A DNA stretch of 64,000 nucleotides, from assembly GCF_003991425.1 (NCBI RefSeq), contig NZ_CP034346.1, positions 5,267,001 to 5,331,000 of the forward strand. The letters are read 5' to 3'. A program made the translations under genes and the position numbers. Each line of letters begins with the position of its first letter. Position 1 is the stretch's first letter. The notes beneath the pieces were generated by a model. That model had not been told where the DNA came from. It did not search any database and saw nothing but the letters and a program-made list of their open reading frames with translations. The stretch comes from Paenibacillus lutimineralis (GTDB lineage Bacteria > Bacillota > Bacilli > Paenibacillales > Paenibacillaceae). Shown in pieces: positions 42,834 through 50,536 of this stretch.

Positions 42834-43169
42834 CTAATTAGTTCTGATCGCTTCCTCTTGAGTAAAGATAGCTACAGGATGCACGCCATTCCAGGCTCTG
42901 ACGGTCACTGCTGTTGTGTCATATTTATTAATGTTCGTCACCATGATCAACTGAAACGGCGAGAATTGAGTCGTAATACGAGGAATGATTACACTAACTT
43001 CCTGAGCTAAGTAATATAATCCGCGATACAATAAGCCCTGCGGTGTATAGACTGTAATTAGCATCTCAAATCCTTCGCTACCCAAATTGCATAGCTCCAA
43101 GTCAAAGGCTTGAATGAAGCGAGAATCTATTGCTCCATGTTCAACCGAATTCAAACGTAAAATGGACAT
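42834..43169 (-). CDS. Hypothetical protein at the end of the spore glycosylation locus
   Basis: Unrecognised protein of 111 residues, mostly beta-strand by pattern (FDLELCNLGSEGFEMLITVY; GLYYLAQEVSVIIPRITTQF; QLIMVTNINKYDTTAVTVRA). The alternation and lack of charged helices suggest a small beta-sandwich, such as a coat or exosporium subunit. No signal peptide or Cys-rich motif. The ATG at 43169 has GGAGGG 6 bases upstream. It is on the same strand as the glycosyltransferase genes, 220 bases after cgeB-like, and could be a structural substrate or partner; this is inference only. Confidence 0.68.
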   Translation of the reverse strand: MSILRLNSVEHGAIDSRFIQAFDLELCNLGSEGFEMLITVYTPQGLLYRGLYYLAQEVSVIIPRITTQFSPFQLIMVTNINKYDTTAVTVRAWNGVHPVAIFTQEEAIRTN

Positions 43170-43351
43170 AATCGTGCCCTCCAGCAATCTTTATGATTTC
43201 TATCATCCTATGCTTCCTGAATTTAAATGCATAGGCCATCCATCTATGCTACTCCACCTATTTCTCCAGCCTTTATGCATTGATCCAAGCAATGAAGGCG
43301 AAGCATTTAATAGAAACTAACAACCATACTATTCACATGTTGCTGCATGGA

Positions 43352-43373
43352 ATAAAAGGGCAAGTGCATTGCC
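43352..43373 (-). terminator. Weak terminator after cgeB-like gene
   Basis: Minus strand GGCAA/TTGCC stem followed by CTTTTATT, 19 bases after the stop. The stem is short. Confidence 0.5.
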
Positions 43374-43391
43374 ATGAAACGTTGAATGTCT

Positions 43392-44522
43392 TTATTTGAA
43401 AATATAGCCAAACAGTTGATTTAACCGATGGTTGTACGTATGATCACGGAAGGTTCTCTCTAGAGCTCTCAATGCGATCTGCTGTCGCTCCTTCTCATGG
43501 GACAAGTAATAATTCACCTTTTCCATCAGTTCATCGGAATTTGAGAATGTCTCGATTTCCACGCCTGGCTTATAGAACGACGATAGATCCTCACGACTGT
43601 CTACAAGCTGCAGCGTTCCGCTTGCTGAAATCTCAAAGGTACGGGGGTTGGGTGAGAGTGCTCCGATCTTGGCAGTATTGTTGTTCACTGTCTCATCAAA
43701 CGGTGAACGATGCAGATTAATCACGATTTTAGTACCGCTATAGACTTCCGATGTTTCAATTGGCCCCATCCATTTACCAATCTCAATCCCACCTGGGTAT
43801 TGCTTATATTCCGGTAGTCGGTCCCACCATAATCCATTAATCTTTAATCCCTTCTCCATCAGCCCACCAATGATCGGACGCAGGAACTCTACGCGATTCC
43901 AGTAGGCTGAACCGATGAAGCTGATCTTCCGGTTAATCGCAGAGCGGGTTAATGTTGGACGATAATGGCTTACATATGCGGCGAACGGTAAATAATAGAC
44001 ATTGCGACATCCCAGGCCACGGTAGACTTCAATGCAGTTCCGCTCTAATGTAAAGACATAATCATAATGGGGAGCGATCTTCTTCGTCATATCGGTATAA
44101 TATGGATCATCCGTCAACCAGATCGCTGTTTTAATTCCTAACGCCCGGACCGCGTCGATCTGTTCAACTGGCCGATCCATGCCGTCAAGCGCAAGTACTA
44201 GATCAGGCCGATTTTTTTCCGCCAGTTTCTGGATCGGCTCTTTGGTTTCAGCCGTAATTACACTTGCAGTTAAAGTCTTCAAAGTCTCAACAATCGCTTC
44301 ATCTATCGGCGAATACGGGAAGCCCTTACCAGAGCTAACATATAGAACCTTGATCTTTCTGACCGGAAAGGATGTTTTTGTTCTCTCCACAATGACCTTC
44401 GCCTGCCCCCGAAAGTATCCTTCAGCATAACCGTCTCTGAGCCCGTCTTCCCATCCTTTGCGCCTGGAGTCTGAAAGATCCCTTAGAAATGGCCGAGTGG
44501 AATGCATCCCTTGTTCTAACAC
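43392..44522 (-). CDS. CgeB-family glycosyltransferase with glycine/aromatic repeat helix
   Basis: GT-B fold protein of 376 residues, like B. subtilis CgeB (spore maturation, outermost layer). Residues 20-40 hold a repeat, KGWEDGLRDGYAEGYFRG, with Gly every four residues. The catalytic part begins with KIKVLYVSSGKGFPYSPIDE. KTAIWLTDDPYYTD, ISFIGSAYWNRVEFL and a C-terminal segment ending NPRTFEISASGTLQLVD match the CgeB N- and C-domains (glycosyltransferase family 1-like 'NxRxFE' nucleotide site). The GTG at 44522 follows AAGGAG by about 10 bases. A decayed paralog lies directly upstream. Expected to act in the mother cell on spore surface glycans; the sugar is unknown. Confidence 0.88.
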   Translation of the reverse strand: MLEQGMHSTRPFLRDLSDSRRKGWEDGLRDGYAEGYFRGQAKVIVERTKTSFPVRKIKVLYVSSGKGFPYSPIDEAIVETLKTLTASVITAETKEPIQKLAEKNRPDLVLALDGMDRPVEQIDAVRALGIKTAIWLTDDPYYTDMTKKIAPHYDYVFTLERNCIEVYRGLGCRNVYYLPFAAYVSHYRPTLTRSAINRKISFIGSAYWNRVEFLRPIIGGLMEKGLKINGLWWDRLPEYKQYPGGIEIGKWMGPIETSEVYSGTKIVINLHRSPFDETVNNNTAKIGALSPNPRTFEISASGTLQLVDSREDLSSFYKPGVEIETFSNSDELMEKVNYYLSHEKERQQIALRALERTFRDHTYNHRLNQLFGYIFK

Positions 44523-44549
44523 GAACTGTCACTCCTTCTTCAATGGAAA

Positions 44550-44990
44550 TTAGATTACGAATTCAAACAGTTGACTGACCCGATGGACAAACGTATGGTA
44601 TTACCAGGTCATCCATAGAGAACACCAGGCAATGGCCAGATGCTCTTCTTCATCCTAAAGATAAGAGTCAATTTTGGACTGCAGATCGGAGGCGTCGTTA
44701 AATGTTTCAATATTAATCGTGATGCTTGAGCCGATCCCAATGTCCCCCTGCAATGATCACTTTCTTATCCTGCAGGAACTGCGCCAGTAGATCAAACAAT
44801 TCGACTCTATTCCAGAAGGCTCTGAATGGATTTCCTAGGTCTGTATAAATATATGCTAGGGGTACACGTGCATCATGGACGCTACCCCGCGTCCGCATAA
44901 ATTGGCGAATGCCTTCTATGTAATAGACATCAAAGCCCCTATCCGGGCTTGCGGCCGAATAAGGGCTTGCAGATTGCACTCTATGGAATC
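44550..44990 (-). pseudogene. Decayed paralog of the CgeB-like glycosyltransferase
   Basis: Fragments in more than one frame parallel the intact neighbour. DVYYIEGIRQFM corresponds to NVYYLPFAAYVS, AFWNRVELFDLLAQFL to AYWNRVEFLRPIIGGL, and GGHWDRLKHHD to LWWDRLPEYKQ. The C-terminal part (TFNDASDLQSKIDSYL, then EHLAIAWCSL and VHRVSQLFEFV) parallels TFSNSDELMEKVNYYL and the last helix, with stops between. An 88-codon frame at 44713-44979 remains open but is not functional. This shows tandem duplication followed by decay. Confidence 0.8.
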
Positions 44991-45011
44991 AATTGATTAA
45001 TAGATCAGTGG

Positions 45012-45362
45012 CTATACCCGTTCCTTATAACCTACTTTATGCCCATCTTCGAACCCTTGGGTGAACCCGGAATCGAAGCCCTTCTGATAGGCATCATTAT
45101 AAGAATTCTGATAACCCGATTCATTTGATACTTCCTTCGGGACCGTAACGACTGTAGGATTGGGCGATGAATTTCTTGTACGTCGGCGATTCAAATAACG
45201 CGTGCGCTGGAATCTGCCTCTACGTTTCGATCTACGCTTGCGTAGACCCCTACCGCTCAGTTTGCTTCCACGTTTCAGAGCCAATTTTCGCCTGCCAATA
45301 TTAGCCCGTCTAGGCCGCTTCGATTTGGATCGTCGACTGGCGCGAACCTTCGCTCTTAACAT
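45012..45362 (-). CDS. Arg/Lys-rich protein with glycine/aromatic repeat helix
   Basis: A 116-residue two-part protein without an enzyme domain. Residues 1-65 are extremely basic (for example RRSKSKRPRRANIGRRKLAL and RKRRSKRRGRFQRTR), likely disordered and able to bind polyanions. Residues 84-114 carry the repeat AYQKGFDSGFTQGFEDGHKV then GYKE, Gly every four residues, each followed by an aromatic residue. The same repeat occurs in three glycosyltransferases of this locus, so this protein looks like a stand-alone adaptor or scaffold. The ATG overlaps the previous gene by 7 bases and is preceded by AGGAGG. No known family recognised. Confidence 0.75.
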   Translation of the reverse strand: MLRAKVRASRRSKSKRPRRANIGRRKLALKRGSKLSGRGLRKRRSKRRGRFQRTRYLNRRRTRNSSPNPTVVTVPKEVSNESGYQNSYNDAYQKGFDSGFTQGFEDGHKVGYKERV

Positions 45363-45667
45363 ATTTTATCTTCCTCCTGTTCTCCTCGGGTGACATCCTT
45401 TGCTGCATAGCAAGAATCCGTGATCCAGGGTGATGAAGGAGTTCCATAATAGACGTGATGCAGTGTTACTCCACATATCGTACGAGCTATGGCCTGCTGA
45501 TATGCCATCAACGTCTTCACATTTTCCGCCAGATGGCGGGCCGTTCCTTCGGAATGAGTCACATCTGCCATGCTATCCAGAATGCGCGCCAATGCCATTT
45601 GGCTCCTGGCAATGGATTCTATGACGCTTATTTTGGCCTTCTCTCTAGCATGAAGATCGATTATCAT
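45356..45667 (-). CDS. Small helical protein, third of three tandem paralogs
   Basis: A 103-residue, mostly helical protein. Helix one is VIESIARSQMALARILDSMA, helix two AENVKTLMAYQQAIARTI; a non-helical tail follows. The MALARILDS core aligns with MARVLDAE and WNVAMILEAK in the two upstream genes, and the second helix with LNAIADLQEAMAENL. It overlaps the gene before (ATGA) and the gene after, so translation is coupled. No known function; by context a structural or adaptor protein of the spore surface. Confidence 0.75.
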   Translation of the reverse strand: MIIDLHAREKAKISVIESIARSQMALARILDSMADVTHSEGTARHLAENVKTLMAYQQAIARTICGVTLHHVYYGTPSSPWITDSCYAAKDVTRGEQEEDKIC

Positions 45668-46011
45668 TTGTCTGTATCCTCCAAATCGAAGCCGTCGCCG
45701 AACAATCCTCCAAGGCTTCCTCCCTTAACCTCTTCCTCTTCTGCTGAGGCAAGTACTGTCTTTAAATTACTACATAATCCGTTCTGCAGCTTAGTAAGTC
45801 CCTCCAGCACCTCTACAACCTGTTCATGAATGTCGAGCGGCTCGGATAACCGCTTCTCATCCTCATCGAAGCTGGCATGATGGACTTGATTCAAAACCCA
45901 GTTGCGCACCTTCTCGGCTTCAAGCGCCTTAGCCTCCAGGATCATAGCGACATTCCACTGGACTTTGGAGGCTGCATCTAAAATATGCAAATAAGCCTGT
46001 TCTCTGCTCAT
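45664..46011 (-). CDS. Small helical protein, second of three tandem paralogs
   Basis: About 115 residues, helical and acidic at the C-terminus (SAEEEEVKGGSLGGLFGDGF). Helix one is LHILDAASKVQWNVAMILEA, helix two LEGLTKLQNGLCSNLKTVL. The ATG at 46011 follows GGGGAGGG; a longer frame to 46044 overlaps the gene before. It shares length, helix order and the ILxA/VL[DE]A core with both neighbours. Function unknown. Confidence 0.75.
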   Translation of the reverse strand: MSREQAYLHILDAASKVQWNVAMILEAKALEAEKVRNWVLNQVHHASFDEDEKRLSEPLDIHEQVVEVLEGLTKLQNGLCSNLKTVLASAEEEEVKGGSLGGLFGDGFDLEDTDK

Positions 46012-46033
46012 AGTTCCCTCCCCGCTTTCAAGC

Positions 46034-46321
46034 TTACTCCTCATCCTGGCTTCTCAGCTCTTTTAAGACGAAGCCCAAATTCTCAGCCATTGCCTCCTGA
46101 AGATCAGCGATAGCATTTAAATAAGAAATTACGCTTTTGTTGATTCGGCCCGTATTCTTGATCAAACCGGGCACTCCTTCAAATGCAGGTTCGTCGTCAG
46201 GTATGGCATGGACGATTTGTGCCATACGAACAACAACCTGTCGTTCAGCATCCAACACTCTTGCCATCTGCTGGTGTGAATGAGACATGTGGACAATGAT
46301 CTCTGTAATTTTCTCCTCCAT
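46034..46321 (-). CDS. Small helical protein, first of three tandem paralogs
   Basis: A 95-residue, three-helix protein: IIVHMSHSHQQMARVLDAER, a central loop with DDEPAFEGVPG, and SYLNAIADLQEAMAENLGFV. It has no membrane segment. It resembles the following two gene products in helix pattern and core motif and heads their coupled group. A candidate sigma-K promoter lies 45 bases upstream. Function unknown. Confidence 0.75.
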   Translation of the reverse strand: MEEKITEIIVHMSHSHQQMARVLDAERQVVVRMAQIVHAIPDDEPAFEGVPGLIKNTGRINKSVISYLNAIADLQEAMAENLGFVLKELRSQDEE

Positions 46322-46365
46322 CCTGATCCCTCCAAGCGAAATATAATCATTGTAATAGACGGCAT

Positions 46366-46393
46366 AAGGCTATGCCCGGCATTTATCTTTGTT
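46366..46393 (-). promoter_or_regulatory. Candidate sigma-K promoter for the small-protein group
   Basis: Minus strand AAC (46393-46391), 16-base spacer, CATAGCCTTA starting at 46374. It matches the AC / CATAnnnT pattern of mother-cell sigma-K promoters. The motif is short and would occur by chance at times. Confidence 0.35.
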
Positions 46394-46436
46394 CCAGCAT
46401 ATGCACGGCCATAGCCTGTCGTTCCTGTATGACAAC

Positions 46437-47738
46437 CTACAAATCCTCTGCTTTCGACCGGGTAGGCGGCGCAATGGGAAGGCCTTCCGGCCAGTCATTC
46501 CAAGCTTCGTGCGAAGCAGTCTGCTTCGGAATAATGAATCCCCAAGCTGTACAAGCATAATGTGATACAAATTCTCTTCTTGCCCCCTGATCGAGCTGAT
46601 AGATCGTCCCGTCCTCCGCCATTACAACTTTCCCATCCCTGGATGAGTCTCTCTTGATCGCTGCCAGCTCCATTTCTCCATACTCCGGTCCCGTTGGAAT
46701 CTGCAACAATTCAATGACAGATAATCGCGGCATAGATGCCGTCATCACCTCGTCTCTCACTTTGGCAGCTACAGGATACTTTACGCCATGCTGCATCCAG
46801 AACAGCTTCCCGCTGGCGCTTCTGATCCAGATATGTGTTGGGAAGAAATCAGCAGCCTGATGAGAGGAAGCGGCCGATTCCTTCACCTTACTCCTTATCC
46901 ATTCGTAGCGATTCCCCCATTTCTGAGTATAAAATCGCTCATTCCTATCATTCACAGTAGAGAATTGCTTCGCACCCAATCCCTTCATCGTCACGCTTCC
47001 GACATGATGAACAAAAGTATCACCGGCAATTCGCATCCTTTTGCCTTGCAAGCGTAAGCGCCGATTCCAGTCATCATCCTCGAAGTTTCCGACTTCATAC
47101 CCCTCATCCAGGTATCCTACCTGTTCAAAGGTGCTGCGCTTCATTAAAATACAGAAACCTACGAGGCGACTCGTATCCCGCCATTTGCCGGTATTACGGC
47201 GATTATAAGCGGCTGCAAATCGAGGCATCTCCGATAATTCATGATAGGGAACATCTATTTTCTGCTCCCCGCTAATGTAATTCGTAACCGGGCCTACCGC
47301 CGCCGTATCCGGGCTTTCAAACAAACAAGCCAGCATCTGGGTTAGCCATCCTTCCGTAACGAATACGTCATTGTTAAGAAGTACGATCGTCTGCCCCCTG
47401 GCCATCATAAGTCCAGTATTAATCGCTTGTGCGAAGCCCAGATTAGACGAATGCGCCGCGACACGAAGTGAGCCTCTACGGCGACGCAATGCCTCCACCG
47501 TTCCATCTTGTGACCCATTATCAACAATAATAATTTCATAGGGTGACACGGTATGGGCTTCTATATAATCCAAGCATTGAAGCAGTAATTGCTTCTGATT
47601 ATAAGTCGGGATGATGATGCTTGTTCCCTCGAACCAGGTGCCAAATGTCTCTTTGCCGGATTTAAACCCCTTGTCGTAACCCGTACGATACCCCTGCTGG
47701 AAATCGGATTTACGGGCCGTATGTCTGGTATTCCGCAA
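46437..47738 (-). CDS. GT2 glycosyltransferase with glycine/aromatic repeat and C-terminal extension
   Basis: Residues 12-30 carry QQGYRTGYDKGFKSG. The GT-A domain follows with TSIIIPTYNQKQLL, IIIVDNGSQDGT, the metal-binding segment VLLNNDVFV, GPVTNYISGEQ, and GNFEDDDWNRRLRLQG near the acceptor site. These match the rhamnosyl/mycofactocin-type GT2 group. About 130 residues at the C-terminus (HIWIRSASGKLFWMQHGVKY; EDGTIYQLDQGARREFVS) look like repeats that read a bound ligand, not part of the usual domain. The TTG at 47738 has GGGAGGT 6 bases upstream and lies just after the preceding stop; an ATG at 47789 overlaps that gene by 35 bases. Confidence 0.88.
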   Translation of the reverse strand: MRNTRHTARKSDFQQGYRTGYDKGFKSGKETFGTWFEGTSIIIPTYNQKQLLLQCLDYIEAHTVSPYEIIIVDNGSQDGTVEALRRRRGSLRVAAHSSNLGFAQAINTGLMMARGQTIVLLNNDVFVTEGWLTQMLACLFESPDTAAVGPVTNYISGEQKIDVPYHELSEMPRFAAAYNRRNTGKWRDTSRLVGFCILMKRSTFEQVGYLDEGYEVGNFEDDDWNRRLRLQGKRMRIAGDTFVHHVGSVTMKGLGAKQFSTVNDRNERFYTQKWGNRYEWIRSKVKESAASSHQAADFFPTHIWIRSASGKLFWMQHGVKYPVAAKVRDEVMTASMPRLSVIELLQIPTGPEYGEMELAAIKRDSSRDGKVVMAEDGTIYQLDQGARREFVSHYACTAWGFIIPKQTASHEAWNDWPEGLPIAPPTRSKAEDL

Positions 47739-47754
47739 GAAGCTACCTCCCCTC

Positions 47755-48945
47755 TCATCTGAGCGATATCTCACCTGAAGTGATTTCATCCGCCAGATGC
47801 CCCATGTCTAGAGCAGCCTTTCCCAGCTCATTAGCGATTCTGGCACATAGAATGACAGCTGCAACACCGGCCGATACAAAGGCTATATCGAATTCGATAT
47901 GTGCGATCTGATTCATCACCCGCTGAATATCAGTGACACCGAGCACCGGAGCGATTACTCCCTGAACCTGAATCCCAAGAGATCGCAAATGCTTGGCCAA
48001 GCCGGGAGCCTCATTGCCAATCAGCAGAACGTTGCGCCCAGTCAGCAGTTTCCTCAGCCTTCCCTCTTCATTGAGAGCATAGTTAACGGTAGACGAGGTC
48101 ATCTTCAGGGTTCGATAATTGATTCCGAAATGCCGCAATACCGGGAACAATAACCCTTGATAGGAAGGATGTCGTGAGTTAGGGATACCGACGATGCTTG
48201 CACTGGAAATTGCTTTAGATAACTCCAATCGCACATGGGAATCAGGAAGGTTCACTCCTGCATATGGCAAAAAGCTTCCCCAGCGCCTCACTTCTTCGAT
48301 GGACATAACCGTATCATGGGCTAAGGTCAGCAGTTCTCCATCACCAAGGCGTACTAATGAGAAGGGTCTAGCGTTCTTAATTGCATCATCCAGCTCTTGA
48401 GAGACATCAGCAGTAGTGAGGATCTGTATTAACGATCCTGTCAGGCTCTGTATTCCAGCTTGTATAACATCATCCACTGTCAACTCTGGCAGCACCATCT
48501 GTTTCGGTATCCATTTCTCTACCTTGGCCTCTCCGCCATCATACAATCCTTGTCGATAGCCTTCTTCATAGGGTAAAACCTCGATCTTTTGCCGCATTCT
48601 GCGCTGATTCGGAAGAACAGAGGCATGTAATGGCGTCTCTACCGGCCTGAATATTCCTTGCTTCTCTACAGCTACATCCGTTTCAGCAATCCGTGTGGGC
48701 AGTATTCTTCTCGGCACCTTGTTCCCGTGCTTCCCGGTCATTCTTCTCCCAGCTTGACGGTGGCGCTTCCCCTTGTCCGTTCTGCTCCACAAATACGAGC
48801 CGGCCCGTCTCCGCCAATGTCTACGCCATGGCATCCGTCCTCTTCGTGCCGGCGGTCCGTCATGCACGAGACCCGCTTGACGAGGTATTTTCCTGATTTT
48901 CCGACTTCTGCCGGCTGTTCGGAATTGATACCCTCTGACCGACAT
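47755..48945 (-). CDS. GT-D fold glycosyltransferase with Arg-rich N-terminus
   Basis: A 396-residue protein in three parts. Residues 1-115 are basic and low-complexity (GRMPWRRHWRRRAGSYLWSR). Residues about 123-135 hold YEEGYRQGLYDGG, a short form of the shared repeat. From about 160 comes a GT-D domain (formerly DUF1792), with FSLVRLGDGELLTLAHD giving the DGE metal/nucleotide motif, IVGIPNSRHPSYQGLLF and GRNVLLIGNEAPGLAKHL. GT-D enzymes are known from streptococcal Fap1-type adhesin glycosylation. GGAGAGGAG precedes the ATG. It lies in the same transcription unit as the GT2 genes. Confidence 0.85.
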   Translation of the reverse strand: MSVRGYQFRTAGRSRKIRKIPRQAGLVHDGPPARRGRMPWRRHWRRRAGSYLWSRTDKGKRHRQAGRRMTGKHGNKVPRRILPTRIAETDVAVEKQGIFRPVETPLHASVLPNQRRMRQKIEVLPYEEGYRQGLYDGGEAKVEKWIPKQMVLPELTVDDVIQAGIQSLTGSLIQILTTADVSQELDDAIKNARPFSLVRLGDGELLTLAHDTVMSIEEVRRWGSFLPYAGVNLPDSHVRLELSKAISSASIVGIPNSRHPSYQGLLFPVLRHFGINYRTLKMTSSTVNYALNEEGRLRKLLTGRNVLLIGNEAPGLAKHLRSLGIQVQGVIAPVLGVTDIQRVMNQIAHIEFDIAFVSAGVAAVILCARIANELGKAALDMGHLADEITSGEISLR

Positions 48946-49031
48946 CCTATTCGCTCCTCTCCAAGCAGGTTGAACTATTCTTCAGTAACCTCATTGGCAA
49001 CTTGAATACGAAATCGCTTCTGCCCCTAGAA

Positions 49032-49760
49032 TCAGGGCAGTACCCCTCTCATATATACTTCAGCTTCACGCAGAGATTCCGGTGTACCTGCATCTCCCCA
49101 CCACAGCTTCAATATGTCATACCCCAGCTTGCCCTGTTCCGCGTACCGATTGTTCACATCCGTAATCTCCAGTTCACCTCGGGCTGAGCGGGTGATGTCC
49201 TTAATCATGCTGAATACCATGTAGTCATACATATATATTCCTGTTACTGAATACCTCGACTTCGGATGCTTCGGCTTCTCCTCAATATACAAAATCAGCC
49301 CAGGCTGATTCGGATCGAAGACTGGAACTCCGTAGCGTCTCGGATCATCCACAGGTTTAAGCAGAACTCTTGCACCAATGTGCTGCTGTTTGAACTTCTC
49401 TACATAGGGTGTAAGATCATCTAGGAATAAATTGTCTCCAAGCAATACGACGAACTTCTCTCCGGGCGTTATAAATCCTTCTGCCAATTCCAACGCTTCG
49501 GCGATTCCCCCGGCGGATTCCTGAATTCGGAAATTCAGCTTTACGCCATAGTTCTCCCCGCTTCCAAAAAAATCGGCATAAAGGCCTGCTGACTGCTTGC
49601 CGATAACCATGAGAATATCAGTGATTCCGGCCTGGCGCAGCCGTTCTATGCCATAGCAGACCATAGGATATCTCCCAACCGGAAGCAAGTGCTTATTAAC
49701 TAATCGGGTCAGCGGGTACAGTCGTGTTCCGGTGCCTCCCGCCAAAATCACACCTTTCAT
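49032..49760 (-). CDS. Sugar-1-phosphate nucleotidyltransferase (RmlA/SpsI-like)
   Basis: Makes NDP-sugar from a hexose-1-phosphate, probably dTDP-glucose. Motifs: MKGVILAGGTGTRLYPLTRL (nucleotide loop), NKHLLPVGRYPMVCYGIE, VVLLGDNLF (metal Asp), YIEEKPKHPKSRYSVTGIYM and LKLWWGDAGTPESL. At 242 residues it is shorter than tetrameric RmlA (about 290), as in SpsI-like spore polysaccharide enzymes. No rmlBCD follows, so the sugar nucleotide must be finished elsewhere or used directly. AAGGAGGGG precedes the start. Confidence 0.9.
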   Translation of the reverse strand: MKGVILAGGTGTRLYPLTRLVNKHLLPVGRYPMVCYGIERLRQAGITDILMVIGKQSAGLYADFFGSGENYGVKLNFRIQESAGGIAEALELAEGFITPGEKFVVLLGDNLFLDDLTPYVEKFKQQHIGARVLLKPVDDPRRYGVPVFDPNQPGLILYIEEKPKHPKSRYSVTGIYMYDYMVFSMIKDITRSARGELEITDVNNRYAEQGKLGYDILKLWWGDAGTPESLREAEVYMRGVLP

Positions 49761-49789
49761 GGGCTCCCCTCCTTAATTCAACTCATCAT

Positions 49790-50536
49790 CTATATAAACT
49801 GCCAAGGGTCTATGCCCCATTTCTCGATAAACAATCCTCGGTTCCTCTCGATCAGAGAGTTCCATCCATCGGGATGATGCTGTCTAAAGCTGGCGCTTCC
49901 AGCGTGGTAGACTAGTGTATCCCCGCATATCATAAGACGATATCCACGCCGTCTAGCTCTATAGCAATAGTCATCATCTTCATAGTGTCCTGGTGAGAAT
50001 CGCTCATCGAGCTGGCCGAGCTCAGTGAATAGCTTCCGCTTGAACATGAGACACATTCCGACGAGCCTTGGCACCTCCTGCCATCGCTCAGGGGTAGACT
50101 GATTATATTTCTCTGCAAGCGCGTAATACTCCGTTAGTCCCTCCCATTGAATATCCACCTGCTGCCTTCCACTACAATAATTTGTTACGGGTCCGACCAT
50201 TCCGATGTCTTGTGAACTATACAATGTTGTTAACATATTGCTGAGCCACCGTGGTGAGACGATCACGTCATTATTAAGCAATAGTAGTTGATCACCCGAT
50301 GCAATGCTCAGCCCTCGATTGCAGGCTGCCGGAAAGCCTGTGTTATCAGGCATGGCTACAAGAATAAGTTCTTCACGCAATCCGTATTCCGTAGTCCCGT
50401 CGCTCGATCCGTTATCCACGATAATGATCTCATAGGGTACTTCCGTGAAGCGGCGAATCGCCTCTACACATGGAATCAATAGATGCAGACCGTTATAGGT
50501 TGGAATAATGATACTGGTTAAACCGAACTTGCTCAA
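49790..50536 (-). CDS. GT2 glycosyltransferase
   Basis: A minimal 248-residue GT-A transferase: SIIIPTYNGLHLLIPCVEAI, IIIVDNGSSDGTTEYG, QLLLLNNDVIVSPRW (metal motif), GPVTNYCSGRQQVD and GHYEDDDYCYRARRRGYRLM. It closely parallels the core of the larger GT2 at 46437-47738, but without the N-terminal repeat or C-terminal extension, so they are probably paralogs. TTG start with GAGGAA upstream; it overlaps the preceding stop (TTGA). Soluble and cytosolic. Sugar unknown. Confidence 0.88.
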   Translation of the reverse strand: MSKFGLTSIIIPTYNGLHLLIPCVEAIRRFTEVPYEIIIVDNGSSDGTTEYGLREELILVAMPDNTGFPAACNRGLSIASGDQLLLLNNDVIVSPRWLSNMLTTLYSSQDIGMVGPVTNYCSGRQQVDIQWEGLTEYYALAEKYNQSTPERWQEVPRLVGMCLMFKRKLFTELGQLDERFSPGHYEDDDYCYRARRRGYRLMICGDTLVYHAGSASFRQHHPDGWNSLIERNRGLFIEKWGIDPWQFI

